Below the pieces are notes generated by a model. The model saw nothing but the letters and a program-made list of their open reading frames with translations, ran no database searches and was not told the origin of the DNA. DNA of 15,105 nucleotides, from the NCBI GenBank assembly GCA_026225435.1, contig JAMFST010001430.1, positions 1 to 15,105 of the forward strand, read 5' to 3'. The DNA is from Labilithrix luteola (GTDB lineage Bacteria; Myxococcota_A; Polyangia; Polyangiales; Polyangiaceae). Below are positions 1 to 7,058 of the stretch, one piece after another (the first letter of the stretch is position 1; each line of letters begins with the position of its first letter). Made by a program: the position numbers and the translations under genes.

Positions 1-1
1 C

Positions 2-772
<771 letters not shown>

Positions 773-818
773 CGGAGGCCCCCCGAGCGCGCTTCAGGTG
801 GTGTAGAAAGCGCGCGCG

Positions 819-1415
819 ATGGGGCGCAGCAGGGGAACGTCATGGCGAGGGCGCACGCTCGCGCTCGCCGTCTCGCTGGCGGTGACGGCGGCGTCGCTCC
901 CGCGCGTCGCCCGCGCCGACGACGCGATGGACCCCGGCGAGCTCGGCGCGGTCACCAGCATCGGCACCTTGCTGGTCACCTCGCTGGTCGGCGGGCTGAT
1001 GATGGGGCGCGCGACGAACACCTTCACGCGCAACGCCGGCACGGACGTCGCCGGCTTCGGCTTCGCCGCCGCGCCGCTCGCCGGTCACCTGGTCAACGGC
1101 GAGTACGCCCGCGCCGCCGCCTTCGGCGCGACGCCGCTGGTGATGGCCGTGGGCGACGTCGCGCTGATGCAGCACGAGCCCAACGTCATCGACGAGGAAG
1201 GGACCTCGGCCACCCGCGTCCCCTTCGCCATCTTCTTCACCGTCGGCCTCGCCTCCGGCGTGGTCGGCATCGTCGACACGATGTTCGCCACCTACCGCCG
1301 CGACAAGCGGCGTGAGCACGACGGTGGCCAGGAGCACGCCGTCTTCTCCGATCTCCACGTCGTGCCGCTGGTCGGCCGCGACGGTGGCTCGCTCTCCGTG
1401 GGAGGTACATTTTGA
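819..1415 (+). CDS. Exported hypothetical protein, first gene of the DUF4266/DUF3570 cluster
   Basis: I do not recognise this 198-residue protein. It opens with a basic stretch (RSRGTSWRGR) and a hydrophobic core ending in ARA before DD, a plausible Sec signal peptide cleaved near residue 33. The mature part is rich in Gly, Ala and Thr and has four moderately hydrophobic segments; the clearest is near residues 129-150 (PFAIFFTVGLASGVVGIVDT). A basic/acidic linker (RRDKRREHD) follows. The end, VVPLVGRDGGSLSVGGTF, alternates like beta strands and finishes in Phe, as many outer-membrane proteins do, although the protein is small for a barrel. Its TGA lies inside the TTGA overlap with the next gene, so the two are translationally coupled and it probably shares the envelope role of that cluster. 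An inner-membrane protein with a C-terminal tail is the alternative. Confidence 0.8.
   Translation: MGRSRGTSWRGRTLALAVSLAVTAASLPRVARADDAMDPGELGAVTSIGTLLVTSLVGGLMMGRATNTFTRNAGTDVAGFGFAAAPLAGHLVNGEYARAAAFGATPLVMAVGDVALMQHEPNVIDEEGTSATRVPFAIFFTVGLASGVVGIVDTMFATYRRDKRREHDGGQEHAVFSDLHVVPLVGRDGGSLSVGGTF
1401..1405 (+). promoter_or_regulatory. Shine-Dalgarno sequence supporting a TTG start
   Basis: GGAGG lies 6 nt before the TTG at 1412. It is a near-perfect ribosome binding site and decides the start of the small lipoprotein gene, which has no ATG before its signal peptide. Confidence 0.75.
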
Positions 1416-1630
1416 AACCGTCGCCGCGCCTCGTGCTTGCCGCCTTCGTCCTCTTCAGCGCCGGTTGCGCCACCGTGCCGCACTCGCGCCGCGCACGGCT
1501 GGCCGATCCGATGATGTCGCTCTCCGAGGATCCGCTCGAGACGTACAGCAAACAAAAATTGTACACCAGCCGCGAAGGGGCGGCTGGCGGCGACGGCGCA
1601 GCCGCCGGTGGTGGATGCGGCTGCCAGTGA
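1412..1630 (+). CDS. DUF4266-type small lipoprotein with C-terminal GGGCGCQ
   Basis: This 72-residue lipoprotein matches my memory of the DUF4266 family: about 70 residues, a lipobox, an RxxLAxPxM block, a K.Y.S+E block and a Gly-rich tail ending GGGCGC plus Asn or Gln. Here the lipobox is FSAGC with lipidated Cys19, the block RARLADPMM covers residues 27-35, KLYTSRE covers 49-55, and the tail carries Cys69 and Cys71. The start is TTG, chosen for the GGAGG 6 nt upstream and because it gives a complete signal peptide; it overlaps the previous stop by 4 nt. The function of the family is unknown to me. The CxC tail next to an exported thioredoxin suggests redox chemistry, metal binding or a modification site, which is inference. 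The codons around 1548-1560 are unusually A-rich for this genome. Confidence 0.85.
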   Translation: MKPSPRLVLAAFVLFSAGCATVPHSRRARLADPMMSLSEDPLETYSKQKLYTSREGAAGGDGAAAGGGCGCQ

Positions 1631-2898
1631 ACGGACGGGACGGACGGTCGCGCCCGGGCCGACTCGTCGTCGTCGCGACCGTGCTCGCGCTCCTTCTCTG
1701 CGGGCGCGCGCGCCTGGCCTCCGCCGACGCACCGCCGGGCTTCACGCCGATGCCCACGGTGTCGCTGCCAGACCTGGCCGATCCGGTCATCTTCGGCGAC
1801 CCCGACGACACCGCGCTGCGCCTGCAGTCGTTCAACACGCGGCTCGCCTATTACGTGCAGCACGGCGCCGGCTACCAGTCGCAGGCGGCGGTGCGGGTCG
1901 CCGCGCCTGGCTCCGAGCGCGCCATCATCACCGAGCCGATGCTCGAGGCGATCATCACGCAAGGGCCGCGGGTCACCCATCGCTTCTTCGTGCCCGCGGA
2001 CGTGGTCACCGCCGCCTCGCCCGACGCCGACGACAAGTACCGCCCCGACGTGATGAGCACGGCGTCGCGCCTGAACAAGGCCATTGCCCTCGACTGGGAC
2101 GTCGCCTACCGCGCGCCGTCGGGCAACACCTGGTCGGTGCGCAACGTGTTCCACATCGAGTCGATGTACCGCTCGTGGACCGCGGGCGCCGGCTGGGCGC
2201 GCGACTTCGAGCAAGGGGCCACCACGGTCGCCGGCAACCTGCAGCAGGTCTCCGACTGGTTCGACGTCTACACCATCCAGGGGCGCCGCGAGGGGCACGA
2301 CACGCGCAGCTCGTCGAACGCCAACGTGTCGATCACCCGCGTGCTCACGCCGACCACCGTGGCCCACGTGAACTACGGCGTGACCTTGCAGGAGGGCGAG
2401 CTGTCCAACACCTGGAACAGCGTGCCGATGGTCAACGGCTTCCGCGGCCAGGAGTTCCTCCCCAGCGAGCGCCAGCGCCACGCCTTCGTGCTGCGCGGCG
2501 CCCAGTGGCTCCCCTGGAACGGCGCCTTCAAGCTCTTCTACCGTCTGTACATCGACGACTGGGGGATGGCGGCCTCCACCCTCGAGACCTCGCTTTCCCA
2601 GCGCATCACCCCGTGGCTGTACCTGCGCGCGAACTACCGCTGGCACGTGCAGTCGGGCGTCTCGTTCTTCACCACCTCGGCGCCGCTGGTGCTCGGGTAC
2701 CGCACCGCCGACAGCGATCTCGCGCCGCTGACCTCGCAGGACGTGGGCGGCAAGGTGGTGATCGATCTGCCCCTGCCGCGCAGCTGGGAGAGCTTCGCGC
2801 GAGAGCTGCACCTCGATGCCGGCTACGATCGCTACTTCCGCACCAACGACCTCACGGTGGACCTGTTCGCATGTGGCGCCGGCTTTCGCTTCAACTGA
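1615..2898 (+). CDS. DUF3570-type outer-membrane protein
   Basis: A 427-residue protein that I assign to the DUF3570 family from its size, its beta-strand-like sequence and its place directly after a DUF4266 lipoprotein. The N-terminus is basic, followed by a hydrophobic core and ASA at residues 35-37 before DAPPG, a signal peptide cleavage site. The mature chain is rich in alternating aromatic/polar strands, for example AYRAPSGNTWSVRNVFHIES and FKLFYRLYIDDWG, and ends GAGFRFN, consistent with an outer-membrane barrel of roughly 16-20 strands. I chose ATG 1615; GTG 1627, which forms a GTGA overlap with the preceding stop, is an equally good start and keeps the signal peptide. The 3' end overlaps the thioredoxin gene by 28 bp. 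The molecular role is not known; transport or surface redox assembly are guesses. Confidence 0.85.
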   Translation: MRLPVNGRDGRSRPGRLVVVATVLALLLCGRARLASADAPPGFTPMPTVSLPDLADPVIFGDPDDTALRLQSFNTRLAYYVQHGAGYQSQAAVRVAAPGSERAIITEPMLEAIITQGPRVTHRFFVPADVVTAASPDADDKYRPDVMSTASRLNKAIALDWDVAYRAPSGNTWSVRNVFHIESMYRSWTAGAGWARDFEQGATTVAGNLQQVSDWFDVYTIQGRREGHDTRSSSNANVSITRVLTPTTVAHVNYGVTLQEGELSNTWNSVPMVNGFRGQEFLPSERQRHAFVLRGAQWLPWNGAFKLFYRLYIDDWGMAASTLETSLSQRITPWLYLRANYRWHVQSGVSFFTTSAPLVLGYRTADSDLAPLTSQDVGGKVVIDLPLPRSWESFARELHLDAGYDRYFRTNDLTVDLFACGAGFRFN

Positions 2899-3401
2899 TC
2901 GCAGCTCCGCTGGTGGTGGGGGCGCTGGCCGCGCTCGCGTCGTGCGCGCGCCCGTCTTCCGCCGTGGTGCCAGCGCCGTCCCCGCTGCCGCCGCTCTCGC
3001 TCGGCGACGGTGACGGCGTCGCCGCCCTGCGCGAGCAGACGCGCGGCAAGGTGACGCTGGTGACCTTCTGGGCCACCTGGTGCGACGCCTGCGAAGCCGA
3101 GCTCCCTTCGCTCCGTCGTCTCGCCATCCGCGCGCCCGAGTACGGCGGCGAGGTGGTCGGCGTCGACGTGGGCGAGGACGCCGCCGACGTGGTCGCCTTC
3201 ACCGCGCGCCACCGGATCGCCTACCGCCAGCTGCTCGACGACGACTTCCACCTGCTCGACGCGCTCGGCGGCGAGCGCCGCATCCCGCGCACCCTGGTGC
3301 TCGATGCGAACGGGCAGATCGTCTATCAGGGGGCCAGCTTCGACCCGCGCGCGCTCGCCGCCTTCCGCGCCGCCCTTGGCGGAGACGCCCGATCGCCGTG
3401 A
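2871..3401 (+). CDS. TlpA-like thioredoxin-fold lipoprotein
   Basis: A 176-residue periplasm-facing thiol-disulfide protein of the TlpA/ResA type. The N-terminus has basic residues, a hydrophobic core and a lipobox LASC, giving a lipidated Cys25. A Pro-rich linker (about 29-42) leads into the thioredoxin domain, with WATWCDACEAE containing the redox pair Cys71/Cys74 and the conserved cis-proline at Pro139 (RIPRTLVLD). Family members reduce or isomerise disulfides in exported proteins, often for cytochrome maturation or metal-site assembly. No cytochrome gene is nearby. The partner is more likely the CxC tail of the DUF4266 lipoprotein or another product of this cluster, which is inference. 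The ATG lies within the DUF3570 coding end (28 bp overlap), and the stop overlaps the next GTG start, showing tight coupling. Confidence 0.92.
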   Translation: MWRRLSLQLIAAPLVVGALAALASCARPSSAVVPAPSPLPPLSLGDGDGVAALREQTRGKVTLVTFWATWCDACEAELPSLRRLAIRAPEYGGEVVGVDVGEDAADVVAFTARHRIAYRQLLDDDFHLLDALGGERRIPRTLVLDANGQIVYQGASFDPRALAAFRAALGGDARSP

Positions 3402-4717
3402 ACGAGCTGCGCGCGGAGGAGACGTTTCATCCGCGCGCTCTCCGGCTCTGGCTGGCGGTGGTGCTCACGGGGGTCGGCGCGGGGCTGTCGGCCATCGCCC
3501 TCACCCGGCTGCTCCTCGCGGTGCAGCACCTCGTCTGGCCTGGCCCGGCGGACGCCTCGCTCCTCGACGTCGCCAGCTCGGCGAGCCCGCTCCGTCACCT
3601 GCTCGTCCTCGTCGGCGCCGGTCTCCTCACGGGCTGCGGGCAGCTGCTCCTGGTGCGATTGCCGAGCGGCAACAGCATCGACCTCACCGAGGCGATCGCC
3701 TTCGACGCTGGCCGGCTGCCCAAGCTGCGCACCCTCGGGAGCGCTGTGCTGTCGGTCATCGTGGTCGGGATGGGCGCCTCGCTCGGCCGCGAAGGGGCGC
3801 CGAAGCAAGCCGCCGCGGTCATGGCCAACGCCATCTCCGACCGCGCCGGCCTCTCGGACGACCAGCGTCGCTTGCTCGTCGCCTCCGCGGCTGGCGCCGG
3901 CATGGCCGCGGCGTACGGCGTCCCCCTCGGTGGTGCGCTCTTCGCCATCGAGGTGCTCCGCGGCGCGCTCGCCCTGCGCATGGTGCTGCCCGCGCTGGTG
4001 ACCTCGCTGGTGGCCTGTGCCGTCTCCTGGATAGGCCTGCCCGACGCGCCAACCTACGTCATCCCGGCCTACGGATCGTCCGCATCGGTCCTCGCCTGGG
4101 CGCTCGTCGCGGGGCCGATCGCCGGCCTCGTCTCCATCGGCTTCATCCGCCTCATCGCCTTCGCCGATCGGAGCAAGCCGAAGGGGGCGCTGCGCATCGT
4201 CACGCCGGCGCTCACCCTCGGGCTCCTCGGCGCGGTGTCGATCGCCTTTCCCCAGCTCCTCGGCAACGGGAAGGACGTCGCGCAGCTGGCCTTCGTCGGT
4301 GGCGTCGCGCCGCTCCTTCTGCTGGTGCTCCTCGTCCTCAAGCCGGCCGCCACCGCCGCCTGCCTCGGGAGCGGCACGCCGGGCGGTCTGTTCACTCCGT
4401 CGCTGGCGCTCGGTGCGCTGCTCGGCGGCCTCCTCGGCCAGGCGTGGTCACTCTGCTGGCCAGGCGTGCCGCCGGGGCTCTTCGCCGTCTGCGGCGCCGG
4501 CGCGGTGCTCGCCGCGACCACCCAGGGGCCCATCTCGGCGACCGTCCTGGTGATCGAGCTCACCGGCCACGATCGCTCCTTCATCCTCCCGCTGCTGGTG
4601 ACGATCACCACCGCCACCTTCGTCGCCCGCTCCCTCGAGCTGCGCTCGATCTACGAGGCGCGGCTCACGCCGGAGCAGGTGCAGAAGCGCCGCCTGGGCA
4701 CCGCCGCACCGGTCTGA
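3398..4717 (+). CDS. ClC-family chloride channel/transporter
   Basis: A 439-residue integral membrane protein of the ClC family, which moves chloride or related anions through the inner membrane, with or without proton exchange. The GTG start forms a GTGA overlap with the thioredoxin stop. Landmarks: GMGASLGREGAPKQ, with the gating glutamate Glu132 in GREGA in place of the usual GREGP; YGVPLGGALFAIEV (173-186); GSGTPGGLFTPSLALG, corresponding to the GxFxP anion-site loop; and TQGPISATVLVIELTG near the C-terminus. No CBS domains follow. Two features are atypical: the usual GSGIP loop is replaced by PSGNSIDLTEA (89-99), and the position of the internal proton glutamate of E. coli ClC (second E of IIEE) appears to be Val186. 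This suggests a divergent branch that may not be proton coupled. Its link to the upstream redox genes may be only operonic. Confidence 0.93.
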   Translation: MNELRAEETFHPRALRLWLAVVLTGVGAGLSAIALTRLLLAVQHLVWPGPADASLLDVASSASPLRHLLVLVGAGLLTGCGQLLLVRLPSGNSIDLTEAIAFDAGRLPKLRTLGSAVLSVIVVGMGASLGREGAPKQAAAVMANAISDRAGLSDDQRRLLVASAAGAGMAAAYGVPLGGALFAIEVLRGALALRMVLPALVTSLVACAVSWIGLPDAPTYVIPAYGSSASVLAWALVAGPIAGLVSIGFIRLIAFADRSKPKGALRIVTPALTLGLLGAVSIAFPQLLGNGKDVAQLAFVGGVAPLLLLVLLVLKPAATAACLGSGTPGGLFTPSLALGALLGGLLGQAWSLCWPGVPPGLFAVCGAGAVLAATTQGPISATVLVIELTGHDRSFILPLLVTITTATFVARSLELRSIYEARLTPEQVQKRRLGTAAPV

Positions 4718-4731
4718 TCCTTCGACCAGCC

Positions 4732-5469
4732 TCACTTCATCAGCCCCTGGCGGCGGAGGAACGCGCGCCCCACCAGCGCGGCGATGGCCACCGTGTGGCG
4801 AGCGCGCAGCTTGGAGAGCTCGTCGGCGTAGATGGCGCGCACCGGCACCTCCGCCAGCCGCACCTGGCGCACGGCGAGCTGGCCGAGCAGATCGTTGGGA
4901 TAGCCGAAGCGCGGCCACAAGCCGTCGAGGTCGAGCGACGCGCAGGCATCACGAGCGATGGCGGTGTAGCCGCACTGGCTGTCGTCGACCGGCACGCCGA
5001 TGGCGCCAGCGGTGAGGCGGGAGAAGACCATCCCGCCGATGCGACGCGCCGCCGGCATCGCGTGGCGCGTCTCCGCCTGGAGGAAGCGGTTCCCCTTCAC
5101 GTAGCCGGCGAGCCCGGCGATCACCGGGTCGACCACCGCGGCGAGGTCGGCGGGATCCATCTGCCCGTCGCCCGCCATGACGGCAAAGGCGTCCCGGGCG
5201 GAGCCGCTCTGCGCGAGCGCCCAGCGATACCCGGTGACGATGGCCGCGCCGACGCCGCGGTTCGCCGCGTGCTCGATCACCGTGATCCGCGGGTGCCCCT
5301 GCCCGCGACCGGCGAAGGTGCGCGCGCGGGCGGCGGTGTCATCCCGGCTGTGATCGTCGACCACCACCACCTCGTCCACGAAGGACGGCATGCCGGAGAT
5401 CACGCGACCGATTCGCGGCGCTTCCTCGAAAGCGGGAACCACGACGACGACGCGCGCTCCGGACCGCAT
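4732..5469 (-). CDS. Family 2 glycosyltransferase (dolichol-phosphate mannosyltransferase-like)
   Basis: A 245-residue GT-A fold enzyme that would transfer a sugar from a nucleotide donor, most likely to a polyprenyl phosphate or lipid-linked acceptor. Visible motifs are VVVPAFEEAPRIGRVI (8-24), the nucleotide-binding acidic pair in VVVVDDHSRDDT (Asp38/Asp39), NRGVGAAIVTGY (70-81), and AGDGQMDP (99-106) with the metal-binding Asp101. SQCGYTAI follows further on. There is no membrane segment, so the protein is probably cytosolic or peripheral. The ATG at 5469 is required to keep the first beta strand, which forces a 70-bp overlap with the end of the upstream glycosyltransferase gene. The stop lies 14 bp from the convergent ClC stop, and I see no clear terminator in that gap. 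Substrate is unknown. Confidence 0.92.
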   Translation of the reverse strand: MRSGARVVVVVPAFEEAPRIGRVISGMPSFVDEVVVVDDHSRDDTAARARTFAGRGQGHPRITVIEHAANRGVGAAIVTGYRWALAQSGSARDAFAVMAGDGQMDPADLAAVVDPVIAGLAGYVKGNRFLQAETRHAMPAARRIGGMVFSRLTAGAIGVPVDDSQCGYTAIARDACASLDLDGLWPRFGYPNDLLGQLAVRQVRLAEVPVRAIYADELSKLRARHTVAIAALVGRAFLRRQGLMK

Positions 5470-6692
5470 GCGTCGCTCTCTACCATCCCGCGCGCCGGCA
5501 CGATCACCGAGCCGGCGAGCAAGCGGAACGGGTGCCCGCGCCAGGCGAGCCGGGTCGTCACCACCGCCGACAGCCAGCAGCCGAAGAGCAGGTAGGTGCG
5601 CACGATCTCGAGCGGCGCATACTTCCAGGCGAGCGCCTGGCCGCGCGACGCGCGCACGCTGGCGAGCGCGAGCACCGTCTGCACCACCGCCACCGCGAGC
5701 ACGAGCGCGAGCGTGGTGCGCGAGGGGGACACGAGCGCCGTGAGGGTGGCGACGAGCAGGGGCGACATCAGCGGCTCGGCGGCGAAGAGGCGCGGCAGCA
5801 GCGTGCGCCGCAGCTTCGACCAGCGCGAGTGCCGCTCGAGGGTGCGCCGCACCGAGCAGGCGATGTTCCGGTTCTCCACCGCCGCCAGCGAGAGGCGCAC
5901 GCGGAAGCCGGCGTCGTGGAAGCGCCGGCCGAGCACGTGGTCCTCGGCCAGCACGTGCCCCACCGAGGCGAAGCCGCCGATGGCCGCGAGAGCGTCGCGC
6001 CGCATCGCCATCGACTTGCCGACGGTGAGCGGCGCCGACGAGACGAGCGCGCTGACGGCGATGCCAGGGAGCACCACCGCCCCCAGCTGCAGGTTCTCCA
6101 GCGCCGCGCCGAGCGAGCGCTCCCCCGTGCCGGCGAACACGTTGGTGACCAGCTCCGCGTGGTCGAGCTCGCGAACCAGCGCACACAGGTACCCGGACGA
6201 GACCCGTACGTTGGAGTCGCTCACCACGAGGATCGAGCCGGTGGCCACCGCCTCGAGACCGATGAGCTGCGCCACCTTGGGGTTCACCGCGGCGTCGGGG
6301 TCGGTGACCACCAATCGCGCGCGCAGCTCGGGGTGCCTCCGGAGAAACGTACGGGCGACCTGCGCAGCGGGATCGTTCGCGCGGGCCACGCCCAGAAGAA
6401 TCTCCACGTCGGGGTGAGCGAGCCGGGCGAACGACCCCAGGTTCGCCTCGAGATCGTCGTCGGTCCCGGCGAGCGGTTTCAGCACACTGACCCGCGGCGG
6501 CACCGACGAAGCCGGCGACGGCAGCGGTTCGCCCCTCGCGTGCGGACGCCGCGCCCGCCGTATCGTCCAGAAGAACGCCGCCAGCGTGCCCAGGTAGAGC
6601 AGCAGCGAAACCGTCGTCGGCGCGAAGAGCAGCGCGGTCGTGGGGCTCACGGACGATGAGCGTGCAGGCCGCACGTGATGAACGCCGTCCAT
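5400..6692 (-). CDS. Membrane glycosyltransferase of the ceramide glucosyltransferase/HpnI type (GT21)
   Basis: A 430-residue membrane enzyme that would glycosylate a lipid such as ceramide, a hopanoid or a related alcohol. An N-terminal membrane helix (about 21-44) precedes the GT-A domain, with RVSVLKPLAGTDDDLEANL (67-85), Asp107 in GVARANDP, NPKV (137-140), the metal-site SDSNVRV (158-164), GKSMAMRR (225-232), the catalytic AEDHVLG (249-255) and a RHSRWSK box (288-294) matching the (Q/R)xxRW motif. Two or three C-terminal helices follow (about 308-350 and 365-385). HpnI of hopanoid synthesis and bacterial ceramide glycosyltransferases both fit, and no hopanoid or sphingolipid gene is in view to decide. 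The ATG at 6692 has no convincing ribosome site; an in-frame GTG at 6650 would keep the helix. The extended C-terminal tail runs 70 bp into the next gene. Confidence 0.9.
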   Translation of the reverse strand: MDGVHHVRPARSSSVSPTTALLFAPTTVSLLLYLGTLAAFFWTIRRARRPHARGEPLPSPASSVPPRVSVLKPLAGTDDDLEANLGSFARLAHPDVEILLGVARANDPAAQVARTFLRRHPELRARLVVTDPDAAVNPKVAQLIGLEAVATGSILVVSDSNVRVSSGYLCALVRELDHAELVTNVFAGTGERSLGAALENLQLGAVVLPGIAVSALVSSAPLTVGKSMAMRRDALAAIGGFASVGHVLAEDHVLGRRFHDAGFRVRLSLAAVENRNIACSVRRTLERHSRWSKLRRTLLPRLFAAEPLMSPLLVATLTALVSPSRTTLALVLAVAVVQTVLALASVRASRGQALAWKYAPLEIVRTYLLFGCWLSAVVTTRLAWRGHPFRLLAGSVIVPARGMVESDACGPERASSSWFPLSRKRRESVA

Positions 6693-6751
6693 CGCCGTGA
6701 AGAGGTGGCAACGACGCCGGCACGACCGCGCGGAGAGAAGGAAACCGACCG

Positions 6752-6772
6752 GTGACGGTCACTGACGGTCAC
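6752..6772 (+). promoter_or_regulatory. Paired GGTCAC repeat with embedded palindrome upstream of the Cys-rich gene
   Basis: TGACGGTCAC occurs twice in direct tandem (6753-6762 and 6763-6772). The first copy also forms the 11-base palindrome GTGACGGTCAC with the preceding G. The second copy ends 29 nt before the ATG at 6802. Paired GTCAC units also lie before phoB and pstS. I read this as a probable operator for the sigma/Cys-rich operon; the binding protein is not known. Confidence 0.5.
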
Positions 6773-6801
6773 ACTTGCGCGCCTCGCGGCTAGTACCCGC
6801 C

Positions 6802-7002
6802 ATGAACCTCCTCCTCCGCCTCAAGTCGCGCCATCCGCGGCTCTTTCCCCTGGTCGCCGCCCTCACCGTCCTCGGCGCGACCGGCGGCTACAGCGCTTAC
6901 GCTCGTGCCGCTGCCGACGATTGCTGCTACCCGGGAGCCCCCTGCTGCCACCCCGGGGCGCCGTGCTGCGCGCGTCACCACCACGCCAGTCCCCACCCCT
7001 GA
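6802..7002 (+). CDS. Small exported Cys-rich protein with a (CCxPGAP) repeat
   Basis: I do not recognise this 66-residue protein. A basic N-terminus (LRLKSRHPR) is followed by a hydrophobic segment (about 14-30), and ARAAA then DD gives a plausible signal cleavage near residue 38; otherwise the segment acts as an anchor. The mature part is only about 28 residues and is dominated by CCYPGAPCCHPGAPCC (41-56): three Cys-Cys pairs at exact 7-residue spacing, followed by ARHHH and a further His near the end. Six cysteines and five or six histidines in so short a peptide suggest metal binding (for example Cu, Zn or Ni) or disulfide sensing, which is inference. The ATG was preferred to the TTG at 6775, which sits directly after the repeat operator. 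The sigma factor gene follows closely, and the membrane protein two genes on shares the CCxPG motif. Confidence 0.75.
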   Translation: MNLLLRLKSRHPRLFPLVAALTVLGATGGYSAYARAAADDCCYPGAPCCHPGAPCCARHHHASPHP

Positions 7003-7058
7003 CATCTCCGGTCGCGCGCCCGTTGCCTCCCCTCCGCGAAGCCGAGCTTGGTCCCCTG

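Noticed and set aside
773..818. Promoter or terminator after purB
   Set aside because: The 46-bp gap shows no clear hairpin with T run and no recognisable -35/-10 pair.
1237..2811. Long minus-strand open frame antisense to the DUF3570 gene
   Set aside because: Low-complexity Arg/Gly/His-rich translation with no domain; typical of antisense open frames in GC-rich DNA. The plus strand has signal peptides and a barrel-like protein.
4718..4731. Bidirectional terminator between the convergent ClC and GT2 genes
   Set aside because: Only GGTC/GACC with a nine-base loop is visible near 4711-4727, too weak and without a T run.
3304..5595. 763-residue plus-strand open frame across the ClC and GT2 genes
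   Set aside because: Crosses a convergent gene boundary, has an Arg/Pro-rich composition and no motif; an out-of-frame shadow.
5470..6762. N-terminal extension of the GT2 frame upstream of 5469
   Set aside because: The frame stays open, but its translation is Arg/Ala-rich and lies out of frame over the well-supported GT21 enzyme; the GT2 domain begins right after ATG 5469.
6775..6801. TTG start for the Cys-rich protein
   Set aside because: Would begin 2 nt after the repeat operator and adds nine residues with no function; ATG 6802 gives a normal signal sequence.
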